A program made the translations under genes and the position numbers. DNA of 64,000 nucleotides from Bimuria novae-zelandiae CBS 107.79 (lineage: Eukaryota; Ascomycota; Dothideomycetes; Pleosporales; Didymosphaeriaceae): assembly GCA_010015655.1 (NCBI GenBank), contig ML976662.1, positions 206,255 to 270,254 of the forward strand. Reading direction: 5' to 3'. The notes below the pieces were generated by a model. That model searched no databases. It was not told where the DNA came from and saw only the letters and a program-made list of their open reading frames with translations. Shown piece after piece: positions 34,691 to 49,600 of this stretch (position 1 is the stretch's first letter; each line of letters opens with the position of its first letter).

Positions 34691-37600
34691 CACCGCTCTA
34701 CAAGAAGGACTTTTTGCACTCACTTTAACGGAGCAGGCGTCATACGTCTTTCAGTGCGTTTGCAAGATGCATTCCTCGATGAACGTCAAGCGCTTCAAAT
34801 CGAGTTGGGAAACTGTCATTCAAGAGTTTCCAATCCTTCGCACTCGAATCGTTTATTTGGAATCCACAGGAACCCTTCAGACTGTCCTTGCTCAAGAAAG
34901 CGTCGAATGGCGCTCCTCTAACAACCTTCAAAACTACCTGGCCCAAGACAAGGCTACACCGATCGAGTATGGACGCGCTCTAGCGCGTTTTGCTATCATC
35001 AGCCAGTCTCAACAAGACTCATACTTCGTCTGGACGATACACCACGCACTTTATGATGCTTGGAGCATGTCGCTGATACTCGACGCGGTTGACCGCTTAT
35101 ATGGAGACCCCACGTGTGCCCTGTCATGGCATGTGCCCTTCAACCGCTTTGTCAAGCACGTTGTCGATACCGATGCGACCCAATCGAAGCAGTTCTGGTC
35201 ATCATACCTCCGCAATGCAAACAGTACACCATTCCCTCAATTAAGTCAGAGTGCTGGTAGAGGTCGCAGCCACGGGACGCTCACTTCAAGCCTCAGACTT
35301 CAGCGCGTGGCTGCATCCAACATTACCATTGCCACTATTATTAGAGCTGCATGGGGCGCTGTCGTCGCCAGGTACTCCAGTTCCGACGACGTAGTTTTTG
35401 GTTCAACTCTCACTGGGCGCAATGCGCCTGTTCCCGGTATCAGTGATATCGTCGGGCCTACGATCACGACTGTTCCTGTGCGCTCTAGTATCGACCGCAC
35501 GCATACGTTTGCCCAGCATCTCCAGCGTACACAAGACGAGATGATCGCCATGATTCCGTACGAACACATTGGTCTCCAGACGATTATGCGTTGGGGTCAG
35601 GATACCTTAGCTGCCTCTAACTTCCAGAACCTACTTGTGGTCCAGCTCGCACCTGATGTTCAGAATGGCAAGAGACACACTGGCTTAGAGTTCAGTCTCC
35701 GCTCAACGTCGGGCTCTGAGAACTACTCCATCATGGTCGAATGCACGTTGACGGACATTGGGATTGACTTTCACATCGAATTCGATCAGAACGCTATATC
35801 AGTGACCCAGATGGAAAGGGTACTCCGGCAATTTGAGCATGTGCTGCTTCAGCTTAGCACTGAAAGTCGATCACAAACAATGGCCGACTTGGAACTGGCG
35901 TCGCCATCTGATGTACAGCTCATTGAACAATGGAACAGCCAAGAGCTGCCGAAGAAGATGGCTTGCATTCACGAACTGTTTGAGGAAGTTGTCCGGTCTC
36001 AGCCTGATGCGCAGGCAATCTGCTCGTGGGACGGTGACTTCACGTACAGCCAACTCGATCACCTATCAAGCACACTCGCACTTCATCTCCAGAACCTAGG
36101 TGTGACAGCAGAAGTTATCGTGCCTATCATGTTCGAAAAATCCGCCTGGGCACACGTGGCACAGTTTGCTATTCTGAAATCCGGCGGTGCCGTAGTCTGT
36201 CTCGATCCTGGCCACCCACTAGCGCGACGACAAAGAATGCTTGCCGATGTTCGCGCCACTGTCGTTCTCACCACCAGCAACTTCTCTGGCCTGTTTCATG
36301 GTATTCAGAATGTCGTCACAGTCGACACAGATGCCGTTGAACGCATCTCTCGGCTCATCAAGTCAGACCAGGTCTTGAAGCGAGAGGTTCAACCTTCGAA
36401 TGCTGCGATGGTGATCTACACCTCGGGCTCCACTGGGGAGCCAAAGGGCGTAGTACTTGAACATGCTTCCATTTGCACAGGTATGCAGGCGCATGGCGAT
36501 GCTTTACGCATAGGCCAACAAACTCGCGCGTTGAACTTCAGTGCCTACGTGTTTGACGCGAGTCTTGAAGATATCTACACTCAACTGACACGAGGCGGAA
36601 CTATCTGCGTTCCCTCCGAAACTCAACGTCTCAATGACCTTGCCGGTGCCATTAGGGCTACGCGTGCCAACTGGATTGGTATCACTCCAACCACGGCTGC
36701 CACCCTCGACCCACACAGCGTACCAACCATTGACACTTTAATCCTCGGTGGTGAGCTCATCACACAGAAAGTTGTCGACCAATGGAAGGACCATGTGACT
36801 TATATGTACAACGGTTTTGGACCATGTGAAAGTACGTTGTATGCCACTTTAAATCCTCGGCTTGGCAAGAATGGGCGTCCCTCAAACGTCGGTCACGGTC
36901 TACATACAAAGCTGTGGGTCGTAGAGCCAGGTAACCCAGATCGTTTGGCCCCTGTCCATTGCAGTGGAGAACTCATGCTCGAGGGCCCTTTGCTAGCCCG
37001 TGAATATCTCAACGATGCTGCGAAGACCGAGGTGGCATTCATCACTGACCCTGCATTTACTCGCAACGGGAAATCGTCGAATTCTCGTAGGATGCGTAGG
37101 ATGTATCGAACGGGTGATTTGGTGCGGTATGACGATGATGGCAGTTTGGTAGTACTTGGCAGAATTGATTCGCAAGTCAAGATCAATGGGCAGCGTCTCG
37201 AACTGGGGGAGATCGAGCAGAATCTTAGAGATTCGAATGATGTGGAAAATGCTATGGCCATTCTGTCTAGCGATGAGGCCGGAACAAAGCGCATTATGGC
37301 TATTTTGTCTCTCAGGACCTTGCTGAACGCCGAAAGCGTCGCGGCAGACGACTTCAATCTCATCGTGGGAGAGCAGCGAAAAAAAATGGAGCCCACGATC
37401 GAGGCCCTTCGCAAACAGCTCCAAAATAGCCTCCCCAGCTACATGATCCCCACAGTATGGGCTATTGTGGATTCCATTCCTCGCAACACATCGCAGAAGC
37501 TCGACCGCGCTCGCATGTCCAAATGGGTAGCCTCTTTAAGCTCAGAGACTTACTCCGTCTTGATGGGTATCAATACAGAGGGCGAAACTGCTTCACCGGA

Positions 37601-40600
37601 CAGTCCAGTAGCCGCGCGGCTTCGTAATGTCATTGCTCGTGTACTCAACAAGAACGAGGATCAACTCTCGATGCATCGTTCTTTTGCAAACATAGGTGGC
37701 GACTCCATCACTGCCATGCAAGTTGTCTCACGCTGTCGTGCGGAGGGGCTACGCCTATCCGTGAAAGACATCTTACATAGTGAAAGTCTCGCGCAGTTGT
37801 CGCAACTCGTGGAAACCATGGATAGCACAGAAGCGGGCTCTCGTGCTCAGAGCGAGGAGCTCAATCGAGCCTTCGCACTTTCGCCTGTGCAGCAGTTCTA
37901 CTTCGAGGCCATGGGGCAGAAGCCGACACAGTTCAACCAGAGCTTCCTACTCAAGGTTGCAAGACCTGTGCCTATTCCCCAGCTGAGAGCAGCCGTCGAG
38001 GCCGCTGTGAACAAACATTCCATGCTCCGCGCAAGGTTCTTCCGGCAAGGTGATGCGTGGTATCAACAAATCACGAGCGATGTTGCTGCCTCGTTCCGAT
38101 TTCGCACCAAGAACCTCGCTTCAGAGGACGAGGTGGCTCAAGCTTTCCTAGAATGTCAGCGTGGAATGGACATTGAACATGGACCGCTCCTCGGGATTGA
38201 CGTGCTGTTCTTGAAGGACGGGACCCAGTTCCTAGCCCTCGCTGCTCACCATCTGATCATCGACTTCGTCTCGTGGCGCGTGGTATTGAAAGACTTCGAA
38301 GACTTCCTCACCGTAGGTACTGCTACCTCGGACAAGCCTCTTTCGTTTCAGAGTTGGACCAAATTGCAAGCGGAATACGCACAAGAACATCTTGACCCAC
38401 AGTTGGCCTTGCCTTTCGACATAGCCAGTTCGGACCTCCGTTACTGGGGCATGTTGGACGAACTTAACCTTTATGAGGATACCGCCGGTCATACATTTTT
38501 GATCGACCAAGACACCTCGGACAAGATCTTTGGCGAGTGTAATACGACTTTCAACTCTGAGCCAGCAGAGATCCTCACTGCAGCCGCTGTTCACTCCTTC
38601 AGCCAGATTTTCACTGACAGGCAAACACCTACTGTATGGAGAGAAGCTCATGGTCGAGAAACTTGGGATGCAGGAATAGACCTTTCGTAAGATTTTTCCA
38701 CCCTAGTGTCTCGCGGATAGCTAACCCGTTCAAGGTCTACAGTGGGCTGGTTTACCAATCTGGCGCCGCTGCACGTTGATGTGTCCGCGGGCAACGACAT
38801 CATCACAACTATACGAGCAGTAAAGGACTCTTCGCGCAAGCTACCCCAGAATGGCTGGCCATATTTCACTTCACGCTATCTCACACCGAAAGGCCGCGAA
38901 AGGTTCAAGAATCACAGTCCGATCGAGCTTCTCTTCAACTATGTCGGTAGATTTCAACAGCTCGAGAGCGACGAAGGGCTGTTCAGACTGCAAGAGCCCC
39001 AAATGGAGGAGCTCGAGCCTGCCATGGGTCGTGATGTGCCGAGGATGTCTTTGCTCGAGATTTCAGTTTCTCACACGAGCGACGGAAAGCTCAAGTTCCA
39101 CATCATGTACAATGACCGAATGGACCACATCGATGGCATTTACCGCTGGGCTGCAGCGTATGACCGAGCGCTGCGAGAAGCGGTGGCACTCCTACCTGGC
39201 AGAAAGCTTGAGAAGACCCTGAGCGATTTTCCCTTACTGCGGTTCAACTACAAAGGCCTCGAGGCACTGGAGAACGAGCGGGTCCAACAGTTGGGCTTGG
39301 CTGATCTGGAGGATATAGAGGCAGTGTATCCTACTGCACCCATGCAAGAAGCTCTTTTGGTAGGCCAAGCACTACACGCCGGTGCTTATGAGACGAATGC
39401 GACACTTGAGGTGACGACCACTAATCGCCAGACCCCGGTGGACATAGACCGCTTGCAGGCCGCTTGGGAAACAGTCATTGCTTACCATCCGATGCTTCGC
39501 ACTGTCTTCGCAGATAGTGTTGCTGACGAAGGTTTGTACGACCAGGTGGTTTTGAGATCGTTCAAGGGAGTTACCCGAAGAATCCATTGCGAAGACGAAT
39601 CCGGGCCCGCGACTCTTATGGCACTGGAATACATGGACCTTTCCAAGACCGAGCCTCTTCATCGGTTCGTCATCTGCACAACTCCTAGCGGCAAGGTGTA
39701 TTGTCGGATGGACTTTCATCACGCGACCATCGACGCAACATCTCTTCGTGTTCTCCTAGATGACATTCGTCTAGCATATGACAACGGTCTTCACCTTGGA
39801 AACCAGCCACAGTTCAGCGAGTACATCAAATATCTCCAAACTAAGTCTCTCGCCAATGCGCTTGACTATTGGGAAGACCGCTTGTCATCGGCGAGCCCCT
39901 GTCACTTCCCTGTGGCCTCAGGGACCGATGGAGCTGCGAAAGAGATGCGTGAGTTGGAAGTAGACCTCCAGTTTATCCGCCCTGTGCTCCGCAACTTCAT
40001 TTCCAGGACTGGTGTGACATTGCCAAACCTGGTACAGACCGCGTGGGCGCTGGTTCTGCAAAATTACTCTGGGCTAGATTCTGTCTCCTTTGGAACACTG
40101 GTATCCGGACGAAATGTCGACGTCAAAGACGTGGATCGCATCGTGGGTCCTATGATCAACATGATTGTTTGCAACGTCGATGTCTCTGACTCCACGAACG
40201 TTATCGACTTGCTCCATTCGACCCGCGATAACTACGCTGAGGGTCTTGAACACCAGCATGTGTCGCTTGGACGTGTACAGCATGCCATCGGTCTTTCCGC
40301 AGCAACTCCACTGTTCAATACCGCCAGTAAGTGGTTTCCGTCTTAGACCAAGTCGGTGCTAACGTATGACAGTGTCATCACTGCACAATTCTTCAACTAT
40401 CTCAAAATTCCAGTCTCGGAATGCTCAAGCCAAACGACGAGACCTCTTCTTCGATGTGGTTCACTTTCACGACCCCACGGAGTACGACATCATCTTCACC
40501 CTGAAAGCGGATGACCACAATCCTAATATCACATTCGCCTACTGGTCACCCCGTATTAGTGACTGGCTCGCCAAGAACACTCTTTCTGCCCTTACCACGG

Positions 40601-43600
40601 TCATTCGCTCCTTGATTGAGGTCGCTTCGGTCGACGGTCCACTCTTAGAGCTTGAATTCTACAGCAAGCGCGACGAGGAGCTAATCCAGAAATGGAATAG
40701 TACTCCCATACCAGAAGAGTATGTCTGCATTCACCACGTTATCGCGCAACGAGTAAAGGCTAGGCCGGATGCCGAAGCCATCTGCAATGCCAACCGATCA
40801 ATGACGTACGCGGAGCTCGACTCTTTCGCAACTAAGCTAGCCGTCGAGCTTCAAAGGCGAGGTGTTGGACCCGATGTTGTTGTGCCCATTTGCTTCGAGA
40901 AGAGTCCTTGGGCTCTGGTTTCTATCCTGGCTTGTTTGAAGGCAGGTGGTGCCTATGTGCCCCTTGATCCCTCACATCCCGAGTTCCGTCTCCGGCAAAT
41001 AATAGAGTCGAAAGGAATACGAGGAGATCTGCTTCTGACCTCGGAGACTCAGGCTAGCCTGTTCAGTGGCTTTGATTGCGAGATAGTCTCTGTGAATGAG
41101 AAGTCCTGCCGAAGACTTCGTGACACACCACTAGCTCAGGAGACTGTGACGCCGAGGAATCTCGCTTATGTGATTTTCACCTCTGGCACCACCGGTAAAC
41201 AACATCCCGCAGCCCCATAATAGGGACACAGACCGCTAACCGCGTATCTCCATGATTTAGGGAAACCAAAGGGCACAATGATCGAACACAGGGCCTTCGC
41301 CACGAGTGCGAGGGACCATAGCAGACAGATGGGTATCCACAGTTCGAGCCGCGTGTTGCAGTTTTCGAGCTATGTTTTTGATGTGAGCGTGATGGACATG
41401 CTCACGACCCTTATGCAGGGTGGCTGGTATGTAACGGCAGACTGAACTACACGCCGAGTTTGAGTTGTACTGACTTCGTTCCCAATTATAGTGTCTGCAT
41501 TCCTACGGACGAAGAACGAGGTTCCATGGAGATTGTCGGAGCAATCAACCGCATGAGGGTGAATTGGGCCCTTCTCACGCCAAGTTTCGTGACCATCCTC
41601 GAGCCGTCCTCCGTGCCCGGTCTGAAGACATTGGTCCTTGGCGGAGAAGCCATGTCTCAGAAGCATGTCGACATCTGGTCACCTCATGTGAAGCTGATGA
41701 ACGCTTATGGACCAACAGAGGCCTCAGTTTTGGTAACTATTTGCACTGATGTTGTGGATGCTACCAACATCGGTCACGGGGTTGGGGCCTTGACGTGGGT
41801 CACCGATCGCAACAACAGTGATAGACTAGCTTCAGTGGGTGCAGTGGGTGAGCTTCTCCTTGAAGGGCCGACTTTGGCCAGAGGATACTTGAATGAGCCT
41901 GCGAAGACACGCGCCGCTTTTATAGACTCGCCGAGCTGGGCACCTGGACGTCGTTTTTACAAAACAGGGGATCTAGTTAGACTCCGAGAGGACGGGTAAG
42001 TACTTCCTTGAGGACTTTTAAGCTCACATTTTACTCAATCTGACCGCTCTCAGGTCCCTAACCTACCTCGGACGGAAAGATTCGCAGGTTAAAGTTCGTG
42101 GTCAAAGAATGGAAATTGGCGAAATTGAACACCACCTCGACGCTAGCAGACTAGTCCGCGATGCGGTTATCGTCATGCCGACTGTGGGCCCACGCCAGAA
42201 GACACTAATAGCCGTTGTCACACTTACGGCCCTGCGTTCACACACCCGAAACGGCAAGCCCCTCCAAGTCGTCGATCAGTCCCTCCAAGCCGGTCATGTG
42301 CGAGAAATCGCGGATCTGCTTGGCCAGACACTTCCCTCGTACATGGTCCCGGCGGTGTGGATCGTGGTCGAAGCGATGCCGCTGAATACTTCAAGCAAGC
42401 TTGATCGCAAAAGAGTCGTGAAATGGGTTGAGCGTTTGGGTAGTGACTTTTACCATCGGATAGCGGTCGATGATACATTGACAAGCGACGCGGATCAACA
42501 GCCCGTCAGTGATATGGAGTCGCAGATCCGAGAGCTCGTCAGCATTATTCTTAACATCCCCAGCAAGCAGCTGTCCATGACCCAATCGTTCATTGGACTG
42601 GGAGGTGACAGTATCACAGCCATGCAGATGGTGTCTAAATGCCGTGCGCAAGGCATTGCCCTCAAGATGGCGGACATCCTACGCAGCAAGACCATATCGA
42701 AAATGACTCAAGCCGCCAAATACATCGGAAACACCCATCAACAGCACACAGAAGTATCCGAACAAGCTTTCGAGCTTTCACCAATCCAGCAAATGTTTTC
42801 CTCGATGGGCGGTATTCCGGATATGCGCTTCAATCAGAGCTTTTACCTGAGCGTGAGTCGACCCATAGCGCAGGAAGACCTGGAAAAGGCGATTGCAACA
42901 ATCGTTCGACGTCATTCTATGCTCCGTGCACGATACTTCAAGCACGAGGGCGGCAAATGGCGGCAGCTCGTCAAGAAGAGCTTACGGGGAAGCTACTATA
43001 TCGCATCACATGACCTGAGGAGCTCTAGTCTTGCAGTACCTATCATGGAAGGTTCGCAGCATCGTCTCCATCCGGAGACTGGACCACTGTTCTCCGCTGA
43101 CCTTCTCAATGTGACAGGGGAGGGCCAATTCTTGTATCTGGTAGCCCATCACTTGGTGAGTATGCGATCTTCTTTGTTCATCCAAATCATGCTGACATCT
43201 CTCTTCTTCCCAGGTGATCGATCTTGTGAGTTGGAGAGTCATCCTCGCAGATCTCGAGCAGTTGCTGCTCGGTCACAGTCTGCCCAGCTCCGATTCCCTA
43301 CCATTCCAGTCTTGGTTAGCGCTGCAAGCGACGCACGCATCCTCATTGGATGTCGCATCCGTGCTCCCTTTCCAGGTGCAAAGCTCAGATCTTGCATACT
43401 GGGACATGGAAGGGAAAAAAAATATCTACGCTGACGTGGAACGACTCGAGTTCTCGTTGGAGAAAGATGTGAGCACCAAATTGCTGGAGCAATGCCACGC
43501 CGCGCTGGACACTGAACCCGTGGAGTTGCTTCTCGCTGCACTGTTCCACTCCTTTGCAATTGTCTTCCCCGACCGAGCGACACCAACGGTATTTAGCGAA

Positions 43601-46600
43601 GGCCATGGACGTGAGCTTTGGAATTCTACCCTAGACGTCAACGGAACTGTTGGCTGGTTCACCACAATGTCACCTCTTCACGTCCCGGTATCTGGAGACA
43701 GCGTGGTGGATGTTGTGCGTCGCACGAAAGACGTCCGCCGTAGCATTCCCAGAAATGGGTTTGACTACTTCGCAACGAGGTATCTAACAGCTCAAGGAAG
43801 AGAAGCGTTTGGCAAGTCAGGAGTTATGGAGGTTCTGTTCAACTACCTCGGGCAGTACCAGCAGCTCGAACGTGGCGACAGTTTGCTGCGCCAGCAAACC
43901 CTTCCGGAAGGAGCAACTCAGTCCGACTTCGACGAGAAGCTGACTCGTTTTGCTTTGTTCGAGATCAGTGCAATTGTCTCACGGGGTGTCATCTCTCTTC
44001 AATTCCTGTATAACAAGCACATGGCGCGCAAAGCTGATGTTCTTCGCTGGGCGGAGACGTGCGCTCAGTCGCTGAAGGATGTCGCTGAGGTACTCCCAGT
44101 GATGTTAAGAGAGAAGACGTTAAATGACTACCCGCTGGTTCCTCTGACATATGATGCCCTTCGAGACATGCAAGACCACCTTCTTCCAGAGCTTGGCTTG
44201 GCGAGCATGGATGAGGTGGAAGACATATATCCCCTCACATCAATGCAAACCGGCCTTATTCTGTCGCAAACTCGGGATTCTGGTACCTACAAGACATCGT
44301 TTACGTTCACGGTCACTTCAAACCGGTCAGGTCCTGTGGACATAGAGAGGTTGCTGGATGCTTGGCAGAGCGTGGTCGATTCGCATGCTATGCTCCGCAC
44401 GATCTTTACAGACCGCATTTTGAACAACGGCGTGTTCTATCAACTCGTCCTCGCAAAGAGCAAGGCAAATACTGTATGGCTGAGCTGCGGTACAAACGAG
44501 GAAGCAGTTAGCTTGCTCGATAGTTACCCTGCTTTAGAGTACAATGACCGCACGCCACCTCACAGGCTCATTGTATGTCAAACCACCTCAGGCGACATCC
44601 TCTTCAAGTTCGACGCGAGCCACGCGTTAGTAGATGCAGACTCAGTGGGAGTATTGCTACGAGACCTATCGCAAGCATATGAGGGGAAGACACTACTTGA
44701 CGTAGGTCCTCTTTACAGCGACTACATCAAGTACCTCAACCCAAGGTCTATGGATGCGTCTATTTCCTACTGGAAAGACTATCTTCACCGCGTGGTTCCA
44801 TGCTACCTCCCCATGATCAACGACAAACCCGAGACCACCTCGCCTCTGCGCAGCATCCACCTTTCCCTAGGAAAGCTGTCTAGTCTTATGCGCAAGTTCT
44901 GCGAGACATGCTCAGTTACTCTGCCCAGTGTTTTCCATCTGGCCTGGAGTATCGTTTTGCGCCTTTATACGGGCGTGGACGACGTCACGTACGGCTACCT
45001 CGTCTCCGGTCGCGACGTGCCTGTCGCAGGTATCCAATCATGTATTGGACCCTTCATCAATCTGATGGTCTCGCGCACTCGCCTCGCTCCCACGTCGACC
45101 ATATCCTCTCTGGCCCAGATGAAGCAGTCTGAATATGCCACCAGCATCGAACACCAAGCTTGCTCCTTGGCGCAAGTACAACACGCTTTGGGACTTTCTG
45201 ATCAGCCACTTTTCAACACCATGATTTCGATCCAGGCTTTGGGTAACAAGAAGACAGACGAACAGTGGTCGCTTGCATTTGAGGGCATCGGTTCGCACGA
45301 TCCAACCGAATACGACGTCTCTCTAGGTATCTATTCAGACCACGAAAATGCCGAAGCCCATCTTGGCTATTGGGCAGACAGGATGAGCGACTGGCAGGCC
45401 GAGAACATCGCGCGGACTTTTGAGAAGGTGTTGGAACAGCTGCTAGCCCACCCAGAAAGCAACGTCGACAGTCTGCGGCAACTCAGCGAGCGCGATATGC
45501 GCCAGATCCAGTCTTGGACTCCTCCACACAGACTTGCATCGAAAAAGCTAGTGCATGATCTTTTCACGAAGCAGGTTGCGCTATCTCCAGATTCGCTCGC
45601 AATCGAAGGGTTCGATGGCAAGCTAACTTACGCTGAGCTTGACGATGTCTCTACGCGCTTCAGCCGGTATTTGGCCAGTCTTGGAGTGGGCCCCGGTACC
45701 GTCGTGCCCTTCTGTTTCCCTAAATCCAAGTGGGCCATCGTCACGATGCTAGCTGTGCTTAAAGCTGGTGGAACGTGCTTACCGCTTTCGCCAGACCACC
45801 CTCTGGAGCGTGTACGCGGCATGGTGAAGGACTCTGCCGCCAGCTTGATCGTCTGCGCGCTAACTCAAGCAAGCAAGCTTGATACACTTGGGGTCAAACT
45901 CATCCATCTTTCTGAATCCCACGCTTCCGCCCTTCCAGCAGCGCCTCTGGTGGCGCCTGTCACCATCGACCCAGAGAGTACCGCAATGCTCATCTACACA
46001 TCGGGCAGTACGGGTGTTCCGAAGGGTGTCATGATCCCTCACCGCGCGATCACCACTAATGTTCCAGAGATCGCGAGGACCTGGGGATGGAACAGTGATT
46101 CCAGAATTCTTCAATTCATTGCATACACATTTGACCCCATGCTCGGAGATATCTTCGGAGCACTTTTTGTGGGCGCTACTTTGTGCATCATCTCGGACGA
46201 GGACCGGGTGAAGGATATCACACCGGTGCTGAACGGCATGGACATAAGCCATGTCGTGCTAACACCGTCTCTATCCAGAACCTTGCAACCGGCGAAGTTG
46301 ACCAGTCTGAAATCGCTCGTGTGCGGAGGTGAACCAATTACGGACCGCGATATCGATATGTGGAAGGGCCACGTCGAGCTCATCAATGCATATGGACCTA
46401 CAGAAACCACGATCGCAACTACGTCTCTAAACTACAGTAGGAGAGAGCAAGTCGATCCTCGCAACATCGGAAAGTCGCTCTCATTCAGTTCATTGTGGAT
46501 CTCTGATCCTGATAACATCGAGCATCCGGTCCCGGTTGGCGCAGTTGGGGAACTTCTTATTGGGGGCTCAACTTTGGCCAACGGGTACTTGAATGATCTG

Positions 46601-49600
46601 GCCAAGACTCAAAAGGCTTTTGTCAAGGCCCCAGAATGGACGGGACTTTGTGGGTCGCAAAGAATCTATCGTACGGGAGATTTGGCTCGTTTGGCGTCGG
46701 ACGGCACGGTAAGTCTCATATCTACTAATGATGATCTGCTTGGACATTGCTAACATGGCCTAAGATCCACTTTGTAGGAAGGAAGGATACACAGATCAAG
46801 ATCCGAGGCCAACGTGTGGAAGCTGGAGAAATCGAACATGCCATCAAATCAAATCTCGCCGGATTGAAGGACCTCGCCGTTGCATTAACCACACCGCGGA
46901 ATCGGTCCATGGACCCTGTATTGACCGCATTCCTGAGCTGGGGAACTGAGAAAGAATCGCATGAAGACGGCCTACTGGGGCAGCTCGGAGAGCCTTTGAC
47001 CACCAAGCTTGTAGACTTGGATCTCAAGCTTGCTAACGCGCTGCCATCGTACATGATCCCTGCCATGTATATCCCACTTCATTACATGCCGCTCACAGTG
47101 TCTGGTAAGACCGACATGACGCAACTGCAGGCTATAGTCGCTAAGTTGAGCGAGTCTGACCTGGCTCACTTTTCGCTGTCGGATGGACCAAAACGACAGT
47201 CGTCGACTCGCATCGAGATGAAATTACAACAGATCTGGTCGGAACTTCTTGACATGCCCTCCGAGCAAATTGGCCTTGACGACAGCTTTTTCCGACTCGG
47301 TGGTGACAGTCTCAGCGCTATTCGCCTCACTTCTCGAGCCAGCCAAGACAATATACATCTCACCATCGCGCTTATCTTCCAGAATCCCAAGCTCGGGGAT
47401 ATGGCGGTAGCGGCTGATGACTTATCTTCGAAGACTGTCTATGATCAACTGCAAGATCAATTCGGCATTCCGAAGGAGTCAATCTCGGAGTTCTACCCGT
47501 GCACACCACTGCAGGAGTCACTCATGGTCCTATCTTTGAAGCAGCCTGGCTCTTACCGTCAGCGACACGCTTGGACTTTGCCAACCACAACCAATATTGA
47601 TCTGCTTCGGAAAGCCTTGGAGATTGTTAGTCTGAAAGAGCCGATACTCCGCACTAGGATTGCGAACCTTGATTCCATCGGGTCTTTGCAGGTCGTGAAC
47701 AAAGAACACGTCGAGATGACGGAAGTTGCTTCTGAAGAGGAATTCTGGGACGCAGAGCGGAGTATTTCGATGAGCTATGGCCAACCCCTGCTGAAATTCT
47801 CTCTTGTGCATCGCGCAGGAGAATTCCCCAAGCTACTATTAGTCATGCATCATGCACTCTATGATGAATGGTCCAACAATATTCTACTCAACAGCATCGA
47901 GGCTACGTACTGCGAGCTTGAGCAGGGTAGCACCCTCTCCAGCAGTATGGCATCGTTGGGTTTGTCTAGCTTCGTCGACTACATTACGCAGATCTCAGAG
48001 GACGAGGCCCAAGTTTACTGGAAAGCTCAACTGTCGGGCGCATCGCTAGTCAACTTTCCGCGGTTACCAAGTGCATCTTACCAGCCCGGCAAGACCCAGA
48101 TCCTGCAGCAACGGTTCAATCTACCCGCAAAGCAAGGCGCACATGTTGAGGTGTCCACTCTCCTCAAGGCGGCTTGGGCATTAATCGTCGCAAGGTATTC
48201 TGGAGCCGACGACGCCACATTTGGATTCACAGTACAAGGTCGCGACGTGCCTGTTGAAGGCATTGACTCAATTAGCGGGCCGACGCTGGCTACAGTGCCT
48301 CTCCGTATGCGCATTGACTGGAGCATGTCCATCGATCAGCTCCTCAGCAGTATCCGCGATCAGACTAAGGGCCTGAAGCCTTTCGAGCACGTTGGCCTGC
48401 AGCGCATTGCACAGAGTGCCCCTGACGCTAAAAACGTATGCGATTTCCAGCACCTGTTTGTCATTCACGAACGACAATCGCCAGTTCCATCCGCGAAATT
48501 TTGGCGAGAGGAACCTGTCAACCATGCGAATGAGGAGTTCGCGCCGTACCCCCTTACCCTGGAATGTTTCTTGAGAGAGTCGGATGTGGAGCTGATAGCG
48601 AGTTATGACGAAGCAGTCCTTGACAACCGCCAGTTAGGACTCGTTCTGTCCAACTTTGAACAAGCGCTTGGTCAACTCAGCACGGCACCCAGCGACCGAG
48701 TATTACAGTCACTAGTAATTCTTAGCCAGAATGACCGAGAGGTCCTACTGGAGCTCAACAGCAATATACCTGCAGGTCTCGAAACCCGTATCGATAAACT
48801 TTTCGAGATACAACGACTCTCGCGACCCACCGCAGATGCTGTAATTTCTTGGGACGCTCGATTGACCTACCAACAACTCTACGAGCACGCCGTTCGCCTT
48901 AGTCATCACCTCCAAAGCCTAGGTGTTGGTCCTGAGGTTCTAGTACCGCTTCTGTTTGACAAGTCGGCATGGACGATCGTTTCAATGCTCGGGGTGATCT
49001 ATGCGGGAGGAGCATTCGTTGTTATGGATGCTACACACCCTAAACAGCGCTTGCAGCAGGTCGTTGAAGACATCAATGCTCCTTTCATACTTGCTTCTCC
49101 ATCTCGCGCAGAGCTCGGCGGCACCCTCGCTCGTCAAGTCGTTGTTGTCTCACCCGAGACTATTGCTGCTCTTCCCAGCAGGACTACTCCTCCAGTCAAC
49201 AAGGCCAATTCTAGAAGCACTGCTTACGTTCTTTACACTTCTGGATCAAGTGGCAAGCCCAAGGGCGTCCAGACGGAACACCGAGGTATCTGCACTGCTG
49301 CCATGGAGCAAGGCAAACGCATTAATCTGAACGCCGACTCCCGTGTTCTCCAGTATGCTTCATACGCATTTGAAAGCTCGATGCTGGAAATATTGCATAC
49401 TCTGTTCTTTGGAGGATGCATCTGCGTCATTTCGCAGGAACAGCGTATGAACGACATGGTCGGTACTATCAATGCACTTCAAGCGAACTGGGCTTTCTTC
49501 ACGCCATCGCTGGTTCGGACATTCCAGCCAGAGCAAGTCCCATGCATGAAGACTATCGTACTCGGAGGTGAGGCCTTGGGCGCTGATAACATCGAGGTAT

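Noticed and set aside
38687..38734. Apparent NRPS break in E1, suggesting two genes
   Set aside because: A 48-nt intron with a GCTAAC branch joins the two parts in phase at the conserved TVGWFT motif.
41195..41260. Apparent stop (TAA at about 41218) inside NRPS A2
   Set aside because: A 66-nt GT-AG intron with a GCTAAC branch removes it and restores the A3 motif (TSGTTG joined to GKPKG) in phase.
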